A DNA stretch of 64,000 nucleotides from Bacteroidales bacterium UBA4360 (GTDB taxonomy: Bacteria; Bacteroidota; Bacteroidia; Bacteroidales; UBA932). The first letter of the stretch is position 1. Each line of letters begins with the position of its first letter. Below are positions 41,043-50,781 of the stretch, in pieces. Position numbers and translations under genes: made by a program. The notes beneath the pieces are model-generated. The model saw only the letters and a program-made list of their open reading frames with translations, was not told where the DNA came from and did no database searches. The stretch lies in assembly GCA_002393945.1 (NCBI GenBank), contig DGSO01000020.1, positions 1-64,000 of the forward strand, in the 5' to 3' direction.

Positions 41043-42566
41043 ATGTTTAAAGGACAACCTAAAGGACTGTTTGCTCTCGCACTGGCCAACACGGGCGAGC
41101 GCTTCGGTTACTACACCATGATTGCGGTTTTCGCCCTCTTCCTGAGAGCCAATTTCGGCCTCTCCGCAGGAACAGCCGGAACCATCTACAGTTCATTCCT
41201 CATGCTGGTATACTTCTTCCCCCTCATCGGCGGTATCCTTGCCGATAAATTCGGTTTCGGGAAGATGGTCACCACGGGTATCATAGTCATGTTCCTGGGA
41301 TATCTGCTCCTGTCGATTCCCCTTGGCAGCGGCACCGTAGCACTTGTGGGAATGCTGGCGGCCCTGGTCCTGATAGGCTTTGGAACGGGACTGTTCAAAG
41401 GCAATCTCCAGGTAATGGTGGGAGACCTCTACAACGATCCTCAGTACGCATCCAAGCGTGACTCCGGCTTCTCCCTCTTCTACATGGCAATCAATATCGG
41501 CGCACTGTTTGCCCCTACTGCCGCCATCAAGATTCGCGAATGGGCTATGACCCTCGGATTCGACGGCAACTCCGCATACCATTTCTCCTTTGCCGTAGCA
41601 TGCGCATCCCTTATCGTATCAATCGCCATCTACTACGCATTCAGAGGATGGTTCAAGCACGTTGAAGGCGGTACCAAAAAGGGTGAGAAAGCCGCTGTCG
41701 TGGACACCCTCACCCCCGAACAGACCAAAAAGCGCATGGTTGCACTGTTCCTGGTTTTCGCCGTGGTCATCTTCTTCTGGATGTCCTTCCACCAGAACGG
41801 CCTCACCCTCACCTATTTTGCCGATGAGTTCACAGAGCGCAGCGCAGAAGGCATCGCCTCCATGCCGTTCAATGTATGGAACCTCGTCGCTGTAATCGCC
41901 ATAGTATATGCCCTCTTCTCCATCTTCGAGAAGGATGCATCCAAGAAAGGAAAATGGATCGGCGTGGGCGTTGTCGTTCTCGCAGTCGCCTTCCTTATCT
42001 GGCAGTACACCCGCCTGAGCGGTTCCATCGAGATCAGCGCACCTATTTTCCAGCACTTCAACCCGTTCTACGTGGTAGCCCTCACCCCTGTTTCGATGGC
42101 CATTTTCGGCGCACTTGCAAACAAGGGCAAAGAGCCTTCAGCACCCCGCAAGATTGCATACGGCATGCTTGTGGCTGCAGTGGCTTTCGGCCTCATGGCT
42201 TTCGCATCCATCGGCCTCAATACTCCTGATGCACAGGCCGCCGCACGCGAAGCCGGACTTCCCGAGACCCTGGTTTCTCCCTACTGGCTCATCACCGTTT
42301 ATCTGATTCTCACATTCGGCGAGCTTCTCCTCAGCCCTATGGGTATCTCATTCGTTTCCAAGGTAGCTCCTCCCAAGTACAAGGGTATGATGATGGGTAT
42401 GTGGTTCGTGGCCACCGCCCTCGGCAACTTCCTCGTACAGGTTGGCGGACACCTCTGGGGCGGTCTTCCCCTCTGGGTTGTATGGGCAGTGTTCCTCGGC
42501 GTCTGCGTCATCTCTGCTATCTTCATGTTCTCCATGATGAAGAAACTTGAAGCGGCAACCGAATAA
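41043..42566 (+). CDS. POT/PTR-family proton-coupled peptide transporter
   Basis: A 507-residue MFS transporter with about 14 membrane helices that imports di- and tripeptides with protons. The TM1 signature normally reads ExxERFxYY; here it is NTGERFGYY, so the first Glu is Asn while the second Glu and Arg remain. FPLIGGILADKFG is the loop 2-3 motif. The downstream kinase gene begins immediately after the stop, which makes an operon with tldD and tldE plausible. Confidence 0.88.
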   Translation: MFKGQPKGLFALALANTGERFGYYTMIAVFALFLRANFGLSAGTAGTIYSSFLMLVYFFPLIGGILADKFGFGKMVTTGIIVMFLGYLLLSIPLGSGTVALVGMLAALVLIGFGTGLFKGNLQVMVGDLYNDPQYASKRDSGFSLFYMAINIGALFAPTAAIKIREWAMTLGFDGNSAYHFSFAVACASLIVSIAIYYAFRGWFKHVEGGTKKGEKAAVVDTLTPEQTKKRMVALFLVFAVVIFFWMSFHQNGLTLTYFADEFTERSAEGIASMPFNVWNLVAVIAIVYALFSIFEKDASKKGKWIGVGVVVLAVAFLIWQYTRLSGSIEISAPIFQHFNPFYVVALTPVSMAIFGALANKGKEPSAPRKIAYGMLVAAVAFGLMAFASIGLNTPDAQAAAREAGLPETLVSPYWLITVYLILTFGELLLSPMGISFVSKVAPPKYKGMMMGMWFVATALGNFLVQVGGHLWGGLPLWVVWAVFLGVCVISAIFMFSMMKKLEAATE

Positions 42567-43250
42567 GTGCCCAGACTCTACATCATATCAGGCTGCAACG
42601 GCTCCGGGAAAACTACAGCATCATATGCTCTTCTCCCGGAGCTGCTTGATTGCAGCGAGTTCGTGAACTCCGACGAGTTTGCAAAACACCTTTCACCCTT
42701 TGCCCCTGAAGGCGCAGCCATCACCGCAAGCCGCCTCATGCTCAAAAAGGTGAAGTATCTATTCGAAAGGAGAGAAGATTTCTGCATAGAGACAACGCTG
42801 GCAACGCGCTCCCTCCTCAAAATGGTGCGGACAGCCCAGCAGCAGGGTTATCACGTGACAGTGCTGTATTTCTGGCTCAACAGTCCGGAACTTGCAATCG
42901 AAAGGGTTGCCGACAGGGTCCGTGCCGGCGGGCACGACATACCGGAAGAAACCATACGCAGAAGATATATCGTGGGACTGGGATACCTTTTCCACGACTA
43001 CATGAAGGAGTGTGACAAGTGGATACTTGCCGACAATTCCAATCCCCCGTTTGAAATAATAGCGGAGGGAACAAAGAAAGGCCTCATGATAACGGATATG
43101 GAAAGGTACAACAGAATCCGTTCCCTTGTAGGCGATACTGACGGGCCCCAGCGCTCCGTCCAGAATGTTACGGAAGAAATAGTGAAGGAACTCAGCAAGG
43201 CTCCACTTGCGCACGACGGAGTTCCGTTTTCAGGAAATGATATACAGTAA
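42567..43250 (+). CDS. Zeta-toxin-like P-loop kinase
   Basis: A 227-residue ATP-binding protein of the zeta-toxin/AAA kinase type. Walker A SGCNGSGKTT (residues 8-17), NSDEFAKHL after it, and FCIETTLATRS with DRVRAGGHDIPEETIRRRY (lid) match the family. True zeta toxins phosphorylate UDP-GlcNAc and come with an epsilon antitoxin; no such partner is nearby, so a housekeeping kinase role is more likely. It begins with GTG directly after the transporter stop, and its end overlaps tldD by 14 nt. Confidence 0.78.
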   Translation: MPRLYIISGCNGSGKTTASYALLPELLDCSEFVNSDEFAKHLSPFAPEGAAITASRLMLKKVKYLFERREDFCIETTLATRSLLKMVRTAQQQGYHVTVLYFWLNSPELAIERVADRVRAGGHDIPEETIRRRYIVGLGYLFHDYMKECDKWILADNSNPPFEIIAEGTKKGLMITDMERYNRIRSLVGDTDGPQRSVQNVTEEIVKELSKAPLAHDGVPFSGNDIQ

Positions 43251-44676
43251 ACAGTATTATCTTGACATTTTCAAAGTGGACACCGCCACTCTGGACCGCC
43301 TTGTCCAGGAGGGACTTTCCCGCGGCGGAAACTACTGCGACATATTTTTCGAGAATACCTCTTACGGCAGCCTCCTTCTTAGGGACGGCGCCGTCACATC
43401 CGGTGGAAACCATATAGATTACGGCGTGGGAATCCGCGTCCTTGCCGGAGAAAAAACCGGCTACGCATATTCAGAGAGCACATCCCCTGCCGATATGCTC
43501 TCCTGCGCCAAAGCCGCCGCGAGAATCGCAGACGCCCCTTCCGAAGTAAGTCCATACGGAACCGGCAGCCCCTCCCGCGGTGAACCCAACCCCAATGCCG
43601 ACCGATACCCCATGGCAACCCCGTGGGGAGACCTTCGCATGGACAGTTTCCTGCCGTTTCTGAGCAGTCTCGAGGCCAGGATCCGTGAAAAGGACAGACG
43701 GATCGTCAAAATAACGGTTTCTCTCGCCTTCCAGGTGAGCGACATCCTCATGTACAACTCCTTCCGCGAACTAAAATGGGACACCCGCCCCATGGGCAGC
43801 GTCTCTGCAACCGCCGTATTCTCCCAGAACGGCAAGACAGAGAACAAGTCCACCTCCAGGAGTTTCCGCACCGGCGCCGAAATGCTTTCCGATTCCCTTG
43901 CCGATGAAATAGCCTCAGAGGTTGTGAAAGGCATCGACAGCCGCTTCGAGGCAATCCGTCCCAAAGGCGGCAAAATGCCCGTGGTAATGGGTGCAGGCGC
44001 ATCCGGCATACTCCTTCACGAAGCCATGGGCCACGCCTTCGAGGCCGATTTCAACCGCAAGGGCACATCCATCTTCTCAGACAAGATGGGCCAGCGCGTC
44101 TGCTCCTCCGGAATCAACATCATCGACGATGCAACCATCCCCGGCGCACGCGGTTCCCTCAATTATGACGATGAGGGCGTCCCCGGCCAGAAGACCTACA
44201 TGGTAGAAGACGGAATCCTTACCTCCTACCTCCACGACAGGATCAGCGCCGCCCATTACGGCGTAAAATCCACAGGCAACGGCCGCCGTGAAAGCTTCCG
44301 CTATGCACCCCTTCCCCGCATGCGCACCACCTACATGGAAAGCGGCACCGCCCGTGCAGAAGACCTCGTCTCTTCCGTGAAGAAAGGCATCTATGTCGAT
44401 GAATTCTCCAACGGCCAGGTTAAAATCGGCGAGGGAGATTTCACCTTCTTCGTAAAATCCGGCTTCCTCATCGAAAACGGCCGCCTGACCGCTCCAGTGA
44501 AGGATATCAACATAATCGGCAACGGTCCCCGCGCCCTTGCCGACATTGAAGGCGTTGCCGATGACCTCGCAATAGACCCAGGCGCCTGGACCTGCGGCAA
44601 GGAGCAGAGCGCACCCGTGTCCTGCGGAATTCCAACGGTACTCATACGTGAACTAACAGTCGGAGGTGTAAAATGA
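43237..44676 (+). CDS. tldD: TldD-type metalloprotease
   Basis: A 479-residue TldD. With TldE it forms a heterodimer that cleaves unfolded peptides, matures some ribosomal peptides (microcin B17) and degrades CcdA in E. coli. The zinc motif HEAMGH is at residues 261-266, followed by EADF. The ATG at 43237 has an AGGAA just before it; an open frame extends upstream only into the kinase gene. Coupled to tldE by ATGA. Confidence 0.9.
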   Translation: MIYSKQYYLDIFKVDTATLDRLVQEGLSRGGNYCDIFFENTSYGSLLLRDGAVTSGGNHIDYGVGIRVLAGEKTGYAYSESTSPADMLSCAKAAARIADAPSEVSPYGTGSPSRGEPNPNADRYPMATPWGDLRMDSFLPFLSSLEARIREKDRRIVKITVSLAFQVSDILMYNSFRELKWDTRPMGSVSATAVFSQNGKTENKSTSRSFRTGAEMLSDSLADEIASEVVKGIDSRFEAIRPKGGKMPVVMGAGASGILLHEAMGHAFEADFNRKGTSIFSDKMGQRVCSSGINIIDDATIPGARGSLNYDDEGVPGQKTYMVEDGILTSYLHDRISAAHYGVKSTGNGRRESFRYAPLPRMRTTYMESGTARAEDLVSSVKKGIYVDEFSNGQVKIGEGDFTFFVKSGFLIENGRLTAPVKDINIIGNGPRALADIEGVADDLAIDPGAWTCGKEQSAPVSCGIPTVLIRELTVGGVK

Positions 44677-46016
44677 AACTAACTGCCAACGAAATATCAA
44701 TCGCCGAGTATTGCCGGGATTTCTGCCTCCGGAGCGGTGCGGACAAAGTGAGGGTTACGCTCACCAAAAGCCTGATGGACCTCACCGGTATCCTTAACGG
44801 AGAAATAGACAAGACCGCACGCGCCCTTGACAGGAGCATACAGCTTGCCATCTTTGCCGACGGCCGCTTCGGCACATTCTCGTCCAACAGACTCGACAAG
44901 GAAGGCCTCGAAGAGTTTATCCTGAAGGCGATATCCACGGTAAAAATGCTCGAGGCCGACCCCTTCCGCAACCTGCCAGCTCCGGAGCGTCTTGCAAAAG
45001 ACGCCGCATCAGGAAACGAACTGGAACTCTACGACCCGCACTATGAGAGCCTGGAGTCCAACTGGAGAAGGGATTTCTCGCTGGGAACATCAATCTGGGC
45101 AAGGAAGGAAAGCATCGAAAACGGGTTTAGGATAATAGCCGAGGAAGGAGAATACTCCGACAGCGTATTCGATTCCCTGACCATAGATTCCCAGGGGCTT
45201 TATGCCCGCCACATGGAAACCTCATTTGAGATAGGGTACGAAGTCACCGTCGAAGACAAGGATGGCAACCGGTATTCATCCTACTGGTGGGACGCAAGCC
45301 CTCTTCTCAAGGACCTGAAAGCCGTAGACTGCGCAGAGAAGGCAGCACTTAGGGCAGCGGCGCAAATCGGCCCGGAAGGCATCGGAAGCGGGAAATACGC
45401 CGTCGTAGTGGATGCAGAATGCGCTTCCAAGCTGCTCACGCCGGTTTTGAATGCGCTCGGAGGATATGCCCTTCAGCAGAAGAATTCCTTCCTGGAAGGA
45501 GCCCTGGAAAAGAAGATATTCCCGGAAGTGCTGGATATCTGGGACTGCCCCAGGGAAAAGGGACAGACAGGCTCCCGTCTCTTTGACAGCGAAGGAGTCG
45601 GGACCAGGACCGCGCCCATAATAGAAAAAGGCGTCGTGAAGCAGTACTTCCTCAATACTTATGTCGCAGCCAAGATGGGCATGGAACCTACTGTAGAAGA
45701 TGCCACACGCGTGGTTGTAAAGCCTATAGGCGAGTGCAAGACAGCCGATGACCTTCTTGCCAAGGTCCGGGACTGCATATATGTAACAGGCTTCAATGGC
45801 GGCAACTCGAACACGTCCACCGGCAATTTCTCCTACGGCATAGAGGGCTTCCTCGTGAAAGACGGAAAGATAGTATGCCCGCTCAGGGAGATGCTCATGA
45901 CGGGCGATTTCATCACCCTTTGGAACAGTATTTTTGCAACTGCCGATGACGCACGCCCTTGCATGTCCAAATTAATTCCTACCTTAGCCTTTGCAAACGT
46001 AGACATCAGCGCATGA
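44673..46016 (+). CDS. tldE: TldE/PmbA-type subunit
   Basis: A 447-residue TldE/PmbA, the non-catalytic partner of TldD. It lacks an HExxxH motif, as expected, and has GGNSNTSTGNFSYGIEGFLV near residue 380, the typical C-terminal signature. It starts in the tldD stop and ends in the GT2 start, both as ATGA. Confidence 0.9.
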   Translation: MKLTANEISIAEYCRDFCLRSGADKVRVTLTKSLMDLTGILNGEIDKTARALDRSIQLAIFADGRFGTFSSNRLDKEGLEEFILKAISTVKMLEADPFRNLPAPERLAKDAASGNELELYDPHYESLESNWRRDFSLGTSIWARKESIENGFRIIAEEGEYSDSVFDSLTIDSQGLYARHMETSFEIGYEVTVEDKDGNRYSSYWWDASPLLKDLKAVDCAEKAALRAAAQIGPEGIGSGKYAVVVDAECASKLLTPVLNALGGYALQQKNSFLEGALEKKIFPEVLDIWDCPREKGQTGSRLFDSEGVGTRTAPIIEKGVVKQYFLNTYVAAKMGMEPTVEDATRVVVKPIGECKTADDLLAKVRDCIYVTGFNGGNSNTSTGNFSYGIEGFLVKDGKIVCPLREMLMTGDFITLWNSIFATADDARPCMSKLIPTLAFANVDISA

Positions 46017-47011
46017 AAACTGCGGTCGTCATACTGAATTACAATACAAGGGACTACCTCAGGCAGTTCCTCCCTCCCCTTTTGGATTCAGTAAAGGACA
46101 TGGATGCGCAGGTCATCGTTGCAGACAACGCCTCTAAGGACGGATCGGCAGACATGATGAAAGCCGAGTTCCCTTCCGTAAGGCTCATCGAACTGGACAC
46201 CAACTACGGTTTTACCGGCGGCTACAACCGCGCCCTCAAAGGCCTGGGGGCCGATTATTACGTCCTCATCAATTCCGACATCGAAGTCCCCGCAAACTGG
46301 CTGTCTCCGCTTGTGGAATGGATGGATTCCCACCCTCACTGCGGTGCCTGCGGGCCAAAACTCATATCGTGGAATGACCGCAGTTCGTTCGAGTATGCAG
46401 GTGCCGCGGGCGGTTACATCGACCGTTATGGCTATCCCTTCTGCCGGGGGCGCATCATGCAGAAACTGGAGAAGGACAACGGGCAGTATGACACTCCGGA
46501 GAATGTAATGTGGTGCAGCGGCGCCTGCCTCCTTGTAAGGAGTTCCGTATGGAATGAACTTGGCGGGCTGGATGAACGTTTCTTTGCGCACATGGAAGAG
46601 ATAGACCTCTGCTGGAGAATGCAGTTAAGGGGCTGGAAAGTGACGAACGTACCGTCGTCGGAAGTGTATCACATCGGCGGCGGAACCCTTCCCAACGAAT
46701 CCCCGTTCAAGCTAAGGCTAAATTTCAGGAACAACCTGCTCCTTCTTGAGAACAATCTCCCCGCCACTTTCAAAGCAGCCGGGTCAAAGTGTCCTCGCCT
46801 TCGCGCCAGAATGCGCATTATTGCGAGAATGCTGTTGGACGGAGCTTCTGCCCTTGTATATCTGTTCAAAGGCAAAACAGCATTCTTCAAGGCAGTCTTG
46901 GAAGCTCATAGGGAATACAGGAAACTACGCCTGAAGGGCGAGATAAAAGAAAGCCCCTCCACACCGGAAGGGCTCTATAAAGGTTGGATTATTCCTAAAG
47001 GCCTGTTTTAA
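46013..47011 (+). CDS. GT2-family glycosyltransferase
   Basis: A 332-residue glycosyltransferase of the rhamnosyltransferase-like GT2 group. AVVILNYNTRDYL is the N-terminal nucleotide-binding strand, INSDIEVP the metal-binding D-x-D-equivalent and LDERFFAHMEEIDLCWRMQL the late catalytic-base region (E-D-x-D type). It likely adds a sugar to a cell-surface glycan. Start from the ATGA overlap with tldE. Its 3' end overlaps the convergent M48 peptidase gene by 4 nt. Confidence 0.85.
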   Translation: MKTAVVILNYNTRDYLRQFLPPLLDSVKDMDAQVIVADNASKDGSADMMKAEFPSVRLIELDTNYGFTGGYNRALKGLGADYYVLINSDIEVPANWLSPLVEWMDSHPHCGACGPKLISWNDRSSFEYAGAAGGYIDRYGYPFCRGRIMQKLEKDNGQYDTPENVMWCSGACLLVRSSVWNELGGLDERFFAHMEEIDLCWRMQLRGWKVTNVPSSEVYHIGGGTLPNESPFKLRLNFRNNLLLLENNLPATFKAAGSKCPRLRARMRIIARMLLDGASALVYLFKGKTAFFKAVLEAHREYRKLRLKGEIKESPSTPEGLYKGWIIPKGLF

Positions 47012-47778
47012 GGGCGCTTGAATCCGTCACGCTCGCAAAGAGCGGAAATGGTCTTGATACGGGTTGCCGTGTCGGGATGGGTAGAGAACAGGCTGCTTAC
47101 AGGACCTGCTACAGAAGCGCCGCCGGAAACCTGCTGGAGCTTTTCGAAAGCCTCTACCATAACCCAGGGATTGCGTTTGGAAGCCACCAGGAACTCGTAG
47201 CTGAATTCATCGGCCTGGGATTCCTGCTTCTTGGAAAAATGATTGTTTATCATGGTCTGGCCGATGGCGCCGAGCTGTGAATCGGTGAGAACCGCCACCT
47301 TGTCAGAAGTTGCGGCAAGGCCTTCGAAAGCGGCGCTGGTAAGCATGCTGTTGCGCATCTGGTTGTACGTATGCTTGAGGGCCACATGGCCGATTTCATG
47401 TGCTATGACGGAAAGAAGCTGCTCGTCGTTCATGACGTCCATGATGCCGGTGTAAACGCGGACAGAGCCGTCTGCACAGGCGAATGCATTCACTTCCTTG
47501 TCCTGATAAACTTTGTAGTTTAGTTGTATGTCACCAACCTGTGTAAGCTTGGACGTAAGATTCCTCAGACGCTTTGTATATGCATTGGATTCGGGCAGAA
47601 CAGTGCTTTTGGCATCGAGCGACGTGATATACTGCTGCACGTATGCAATGACATCTGTTTCAGGAAGCATGAGGGCCTGAGTGGCATATGCTGCACCCTG
47701 CATGAGGCGGGCGGTATTGAGCGTTCCACAGGACACAAGCAGCAGAGAAGCTGCGGCAAGGCATAAAAAGCGTTTCAT
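47008..47778 (-). CDS. M48-family metallopeptidase, lipoprotein
   Basis: A 256-residue lipoprotein (lipobox LLLVSC, Cys at about 17) with a zinc-dependent M48 domain. HEIGH is at residues 127-131, and the third ligand is the Glu in ESQADEFSYEF. It resembles LoiP/YcaL-like periplasmic peptidases that handle misfolded envelope proteins. Divergent from trkA. Confidence 0.88.
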   Translation of the reverse strand: MKRFLCLAAASLLLVSCGTLNTARLMQGAAYATQALMLPETDVIAYVQQYITSLDAKSTVLPESNAYTKRLRNLTSKLTQVGDIQLNYKVYQDKEVNAFACADGSVRVYTGIMDVMNDEQLLSVIAHEIGHVALKHTYNQMRNSMLTSAAFEGLAATSDKVAVLTDSQLGAIGQTMINNHFSKKQESQADEFSYEFLVASKRNPWVMVEAFEKLQQVSGGASVAGPVSSLFSTHPDTATRIKTISALCERDGFKRP

Positions 47779-47800
47779 GGTTACATATTGTTTTGGTCTT

Positions 47801-47808
47801 CAAAGTTA
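47801..47808 (-). promoter_or_regulatory. -7 box for the M48 peptidase gene
   Basis: Minus-strand TAACTTTG, 22 nt before the ATG at 47778, back-to-back with the trkA promoter. Confidence 0.5.
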
Positions 47809-47820
47809 CACAAAAATTCT

Positions 47821-47828
47821 TATATTTG
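47821..47828 (+). promoter_or_regulatory. -7 box for the trkA-methylmalonyl-CoA decarboxylase operon
   Basis: TATATTTG fits TAnnTTTG and ends 25 nt before the trkA ATG at 47854. Confidence 0.5.
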
Positions 47829-47853
47829 TAAGTTTTTAGGAAAAGCATTAGCA

Positions 47854-49221
47854 ATGAGAATCATTATTGAAGGCGCCGGTCAGGTGGGATCCCACCTCGC
47901 AAAGATGCTCTCGGCCGAAGGCAGCGAGGTCACCGTCATCGACCATGACCCCGGAAGAATCCGCTCCCTGAGCTCTTCCGCCGATGTTTCCACTATCGTA
48001 GGCGGTCCCTCCTCCATTGCAAGCCTCAAGGATGCGGGCTGCTCCGATGCCGACCTTTTCATCGGCGTCAATCCCGGCGGTTCCCAGAGTTCGAACATCG
48101 TCAGTGCCCTTCTTGCCAAGAAACTGGGCACCAAGCGCGTAGTCGCCAGAGTGGACGACGAACATTTCCTCTCCCCTGAAAACAAGGTCCTCTTCAAGGA
48201 CATGGGACTGGACATGCTCTTCTTCCCGGAGAAGATAGCGAGCGACGAGATTGTGGACATGCTGCGTCACAATGCCTCCACCGAATCCATGGATTTCGCC
48301 CGCGGAAAGCTTCAGATGGCCGTTTTCAAACTGGATGACGACTCCCCTCTCCTGGACATGAACGTTGCCGAGTTCCACCATAAGGTAACCCAGGCAAACC
48401 AGACATCGGCATTCAGGATTGTCGCCCTTTCCCGTGAAGGCAAGACCATAATCCCCAAATTCGACACCTCTTTCAAATACGGCGACTACCTCTACATCAT
48501 CGCCCTCCGGGATGGCATGCCGGATCTTCTGAAGTATCTCGGGAAGGACCAGGTGAATATCAAGCGCGTGATGATAATGGGCGGTTCCGAGATTGCGCAG
48601 ATGGTCGCTGAACGCCTTTCCGCTGCAGGAATGGACGAGGTGAAAATCATCGAATCGGATCCCGTACACAGCCGCGAACTTTCAGAACAGCTCCCGGAAT
48701 CCATAAACGTCGCTACCGGAGATGTCAGGAACACGGATTTCCTCATAGAAGAAGACCTGCTGGGATACCAGGCCGTCCTGGCAGTTACAGGCAATGACGA
48801 ACTTAACATCCTCGCCTGCGTTGCAGCAAAGAAACTCGGGGTTCCCCGCGTCATAGCGCAGGTGGAAAACCTGGAGTACATACACCTCGCAGAAGAGATG
48901 GGAGTGGATTCGGTCGTAAACAAGAAACTCATTACAGCAAGCCGCATTTTCAAATTCACTCTCTCAGATAAGGTAAGAAGCGTCCGCTACATGAGCGGAA
49001 CAAATGCCGAAGTTCTCGAATACACGGCAGCGCCGGGTTCCCGCATTACGAAAGGCACCTTGAAGGATATCACTTTCCCGGACAATGCCATCATTGGCGG
49101 CGTAATACGCGGAGGAGAGAGCTTCATAGCCGTGGGACACACCCGCATAGAACCTTACGACAGGGTGGCAGTTTTCGCCCTGCCGGAATCAGTGAAAGAA
49201 ATTGATAAATTTTTCAGATAA
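47854..49221 (+). CDS. trkA: Trk potassium transport regulatory subunit TrkA
   Basis: A 455-residue cytoplasmic NAD(H)-binding regulator with two RCK repeats. GAGQVGSHLAKML (residues 6-18) and a second Rossmann motif MGGSEIAQMVAERL at about 232-245 mark the two TrkA-N halves, each followed by a TrkA-C domain. It normally gates the TrkH/TrkG channel; no trkH gene is in the window. The open frame continues upstream, but the Rossmann motif and promoter fix the start at 47854. Only 3 nt separate it from mmdA. Confidence 0.9.
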   Translation: MRIIIEGAGQVGSHLAKMLSAEGSEVTVIDHDPGRIRSLSSSADVSTIVGGPSSIASLKDAGCSDADLFIGVNPGGSQSSNIVSALLAKKLGTKRVVARVDDEHFLSPENKVLFKDMGLDMLFFPEKIASDEIVDMLRHNASTESMDFARGKLQMAVFKLDDDSPLLDMNVAEFHHKVTQANQTSAFRIVALSREGKTIIPKFDTSFKYGDYLYIIALRDGMPDLLKYLGKDQVNIKRVMIMGGSEIAQMVAERLSAAGMDEVKIIESDPVHSRELSEQLPESINVATGDVRNTDFLIEEDLLGYQAVLAVTGNDELNILACVAAKKLGVPRVIAQVENLEYIHLAEEMGVDSVVNKKLITASRIFKFTLSDKVRSVRYMSGTNAEVLEYTAAPGSRITKGTLKDITFPDNAIIGGVIRGGESFIAVGHTRIEPYDRVAVFALPESVKEIDKFFR

Positions 49222-49224
49222 AAT

Positions 49225-50781
49225 ATGAGCATTCAATCCGAGAATATCAAAAAACTGGTAGAAAGAAGGGAGAAGGCCCGCCTTGGCGGCGGCCCAAAAA
49301 GAATTGAAGCCCAGCATGCAAAAGGAAAGAAAACGGCCAGGGAGCGTCTTGAACTCCTCCTTGACCCGGGATCCTTCGAGGAAACGGACATGTTCCTCCA
49401 GCACCGCTGCACCAACTTCGGCATGGACGCGAGTCATCCTGACGGGGACGGAGTCGTAACCGGTTTCGGCACAATCGACGGCCGCCTTGTATATGTTTAC
49501 GCACAGGATTTTACCGTAAGCGGCGGCTCCCTGTCCAAGACCATGAGCGAAAAGATTTGCAAGATTCAGGATATGGCTCTCCGTGCAGGCGCTCCCTGCA
49601 TCGCCCTTAACGATTCCGGCGGCGCCCGAATCCAGGAAGGCATCGACGCCCTTGCAGGTTACGGCGAGATTTTCGAGCGCAATATTCTCTCTTCCGGAGT
49701 CATTCCGCAGATAAGCGGTATTTTCGGCCCCTGCGCCGGCGGTGCCGTCTATTCTCCGGCACTTACGGACTTCACCCTCATGGTAAAGAATTCCTCCTAT
49801 ATGTTCCTAACCGGTCCCGCAGTCGTAAAGAGCGTGACAGGTGAGGTGGTAGACCAGGAAGAACTTGGAGGAGCGTCTGTCCACGCATCTAAGAGCGGTG
49901 TAGCCCACTTTGCAGCGGACAGCGAGGAAGACGGTATCCAGACCATAAAGAAACTCCTGAGCTTCCTCCCCCAGAACAATATGGAAACCGCCCCCGAAAA
50001 GCCCACGGAGGACTCCCCTTTCCGCCTGGACGATGAGCTGAATTCCATAATACCCGACAATCCCAACAAGTCCTACGACATGTACAAGGTCATAGGCAGC
50101 ATTGTCGATGACGGCGAATTCTTCGAGATTCACAAGGACTATGCTAAGAACATCATCGTTGGCTTCGCTCACATGAACGGCCGCAGCGTAGGCATCGTCG
50201 CAAACCAGCCTGCAGTCCTGGCCGGTGTCCTTGACATCAACGCATCCCGCAAGGCTTCACGTTTCGTGCGTTTCTGCGACGCCTTCAACATCCCGCTCGT
50301 CACCCTCGTCGATGTTCCCGGCTTCCTCCCAGGCACCCAGCAGGAGTATGGCGCCATCATCACCAACGGCGCAAAGCTGCTGTACGCATACGGAGAAGCC
50401 ACCGTCCCCAAGGTCACGGTGACGCTCAGGAAGGGCTACGGCGGCGCCCACATCGTCATGAGCTGCAAACAGCTGCGCGGAGACATAAATTACGCATGGC
50501 CCTCTGCCCAGATAGCAGTCATGGGTGCCGACGGCGCAGTGAACGTCCTCTACGCCAAGGAACTCAAGGCCGATCCCGAACACGCCTCCGAAATCTTCGA
50601 GGAAAAGAAGAAGGAATACGAAGATCTCTTCTCCAACCCCTATCAGGCAGCCCAGAAGGGATATATCGACGATATAATTGAGCCGCGCAACACCCGTTTC
50701 CGCGTAATCCGCGCCCTTGAGAGCCTTGCCGGCAAACGTCAGGAAATACCAGCCAAGAAACATGACAACCTCCCTCTATAG
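49225..50781 (+). CDS. mmdA: Methylmalonyl-CoA decarboxylase alpha subunit (carboxyltransferase)
   Basis: A 518-residue acyl-CoA carboxyltransferase. It moves CO2 from (S)-methylmalonyl-CoA to biotin on the BCCP subunit. Conserved features are GKKTARERLELLLDPGSFEE, NDSGGARIQEGI, and the C-terminal GKGYGGAHIVM-like LRKGYGGAHIVMSC. Context (OadG, BCCP and beta-subunit genes directly after) supports a decarboxylase rather than propionyl-CoA carboxylase. Third-last step in succinate-to-propionate fermentation. Confidence 0.88.
   Translation: MSIQSENIKKLVERREKARLGGGPKRIEAQHAKGKKTARERLELLLDPGSFEETDMFLQHRCTNFGMDASHPDGDGVVTGFGTIDGRLVYVYAQDFTVSGGSLSKTMSEKICKIQDMALRAGAPCIALNDSGGARIQEGIDALAGYGEIFERNILSSGVIPQISGIFGPCAGGAVYSPALTDFTLMVKNSSYMFLTGPAVVKSVTGEVVDQEELGGASVHASKSGVAHFAADSEEDGIQTIKKLLSFLPQNNMETAPEKPTEDSPFRLDDELNSIIPDNPNKSYDMYKVIGSIVDDGEFFEIHKDYAKNIIVGFAHMNGRSVGIVANQPAVLAGVLDINASRKASRFVRFCDAFNIPLVTLVDVPGFLPGTQQEYGAIITNGAKLLYAYGEATVPKVTVTLRKGYGGAHIVMSCKQLRGDINYAWPSAQIAVMGADGAVNVLYAKELKADPEHASEIFEEKKKEYEDLFSNPYQAAQKGYIDDIIEPRNTRFRVIRALESLAGKRQEIPAKKHDNLPL

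Noticed and set aside
42567..43250. Zeta toxin of a toxin-antitoxin system
   Set aside because: Only the kinase fold is present; no epsilon-like small antitoxin gene lies next to it, and it is embedded in a metabolic gene run. Called as a zeta-like kinase only.
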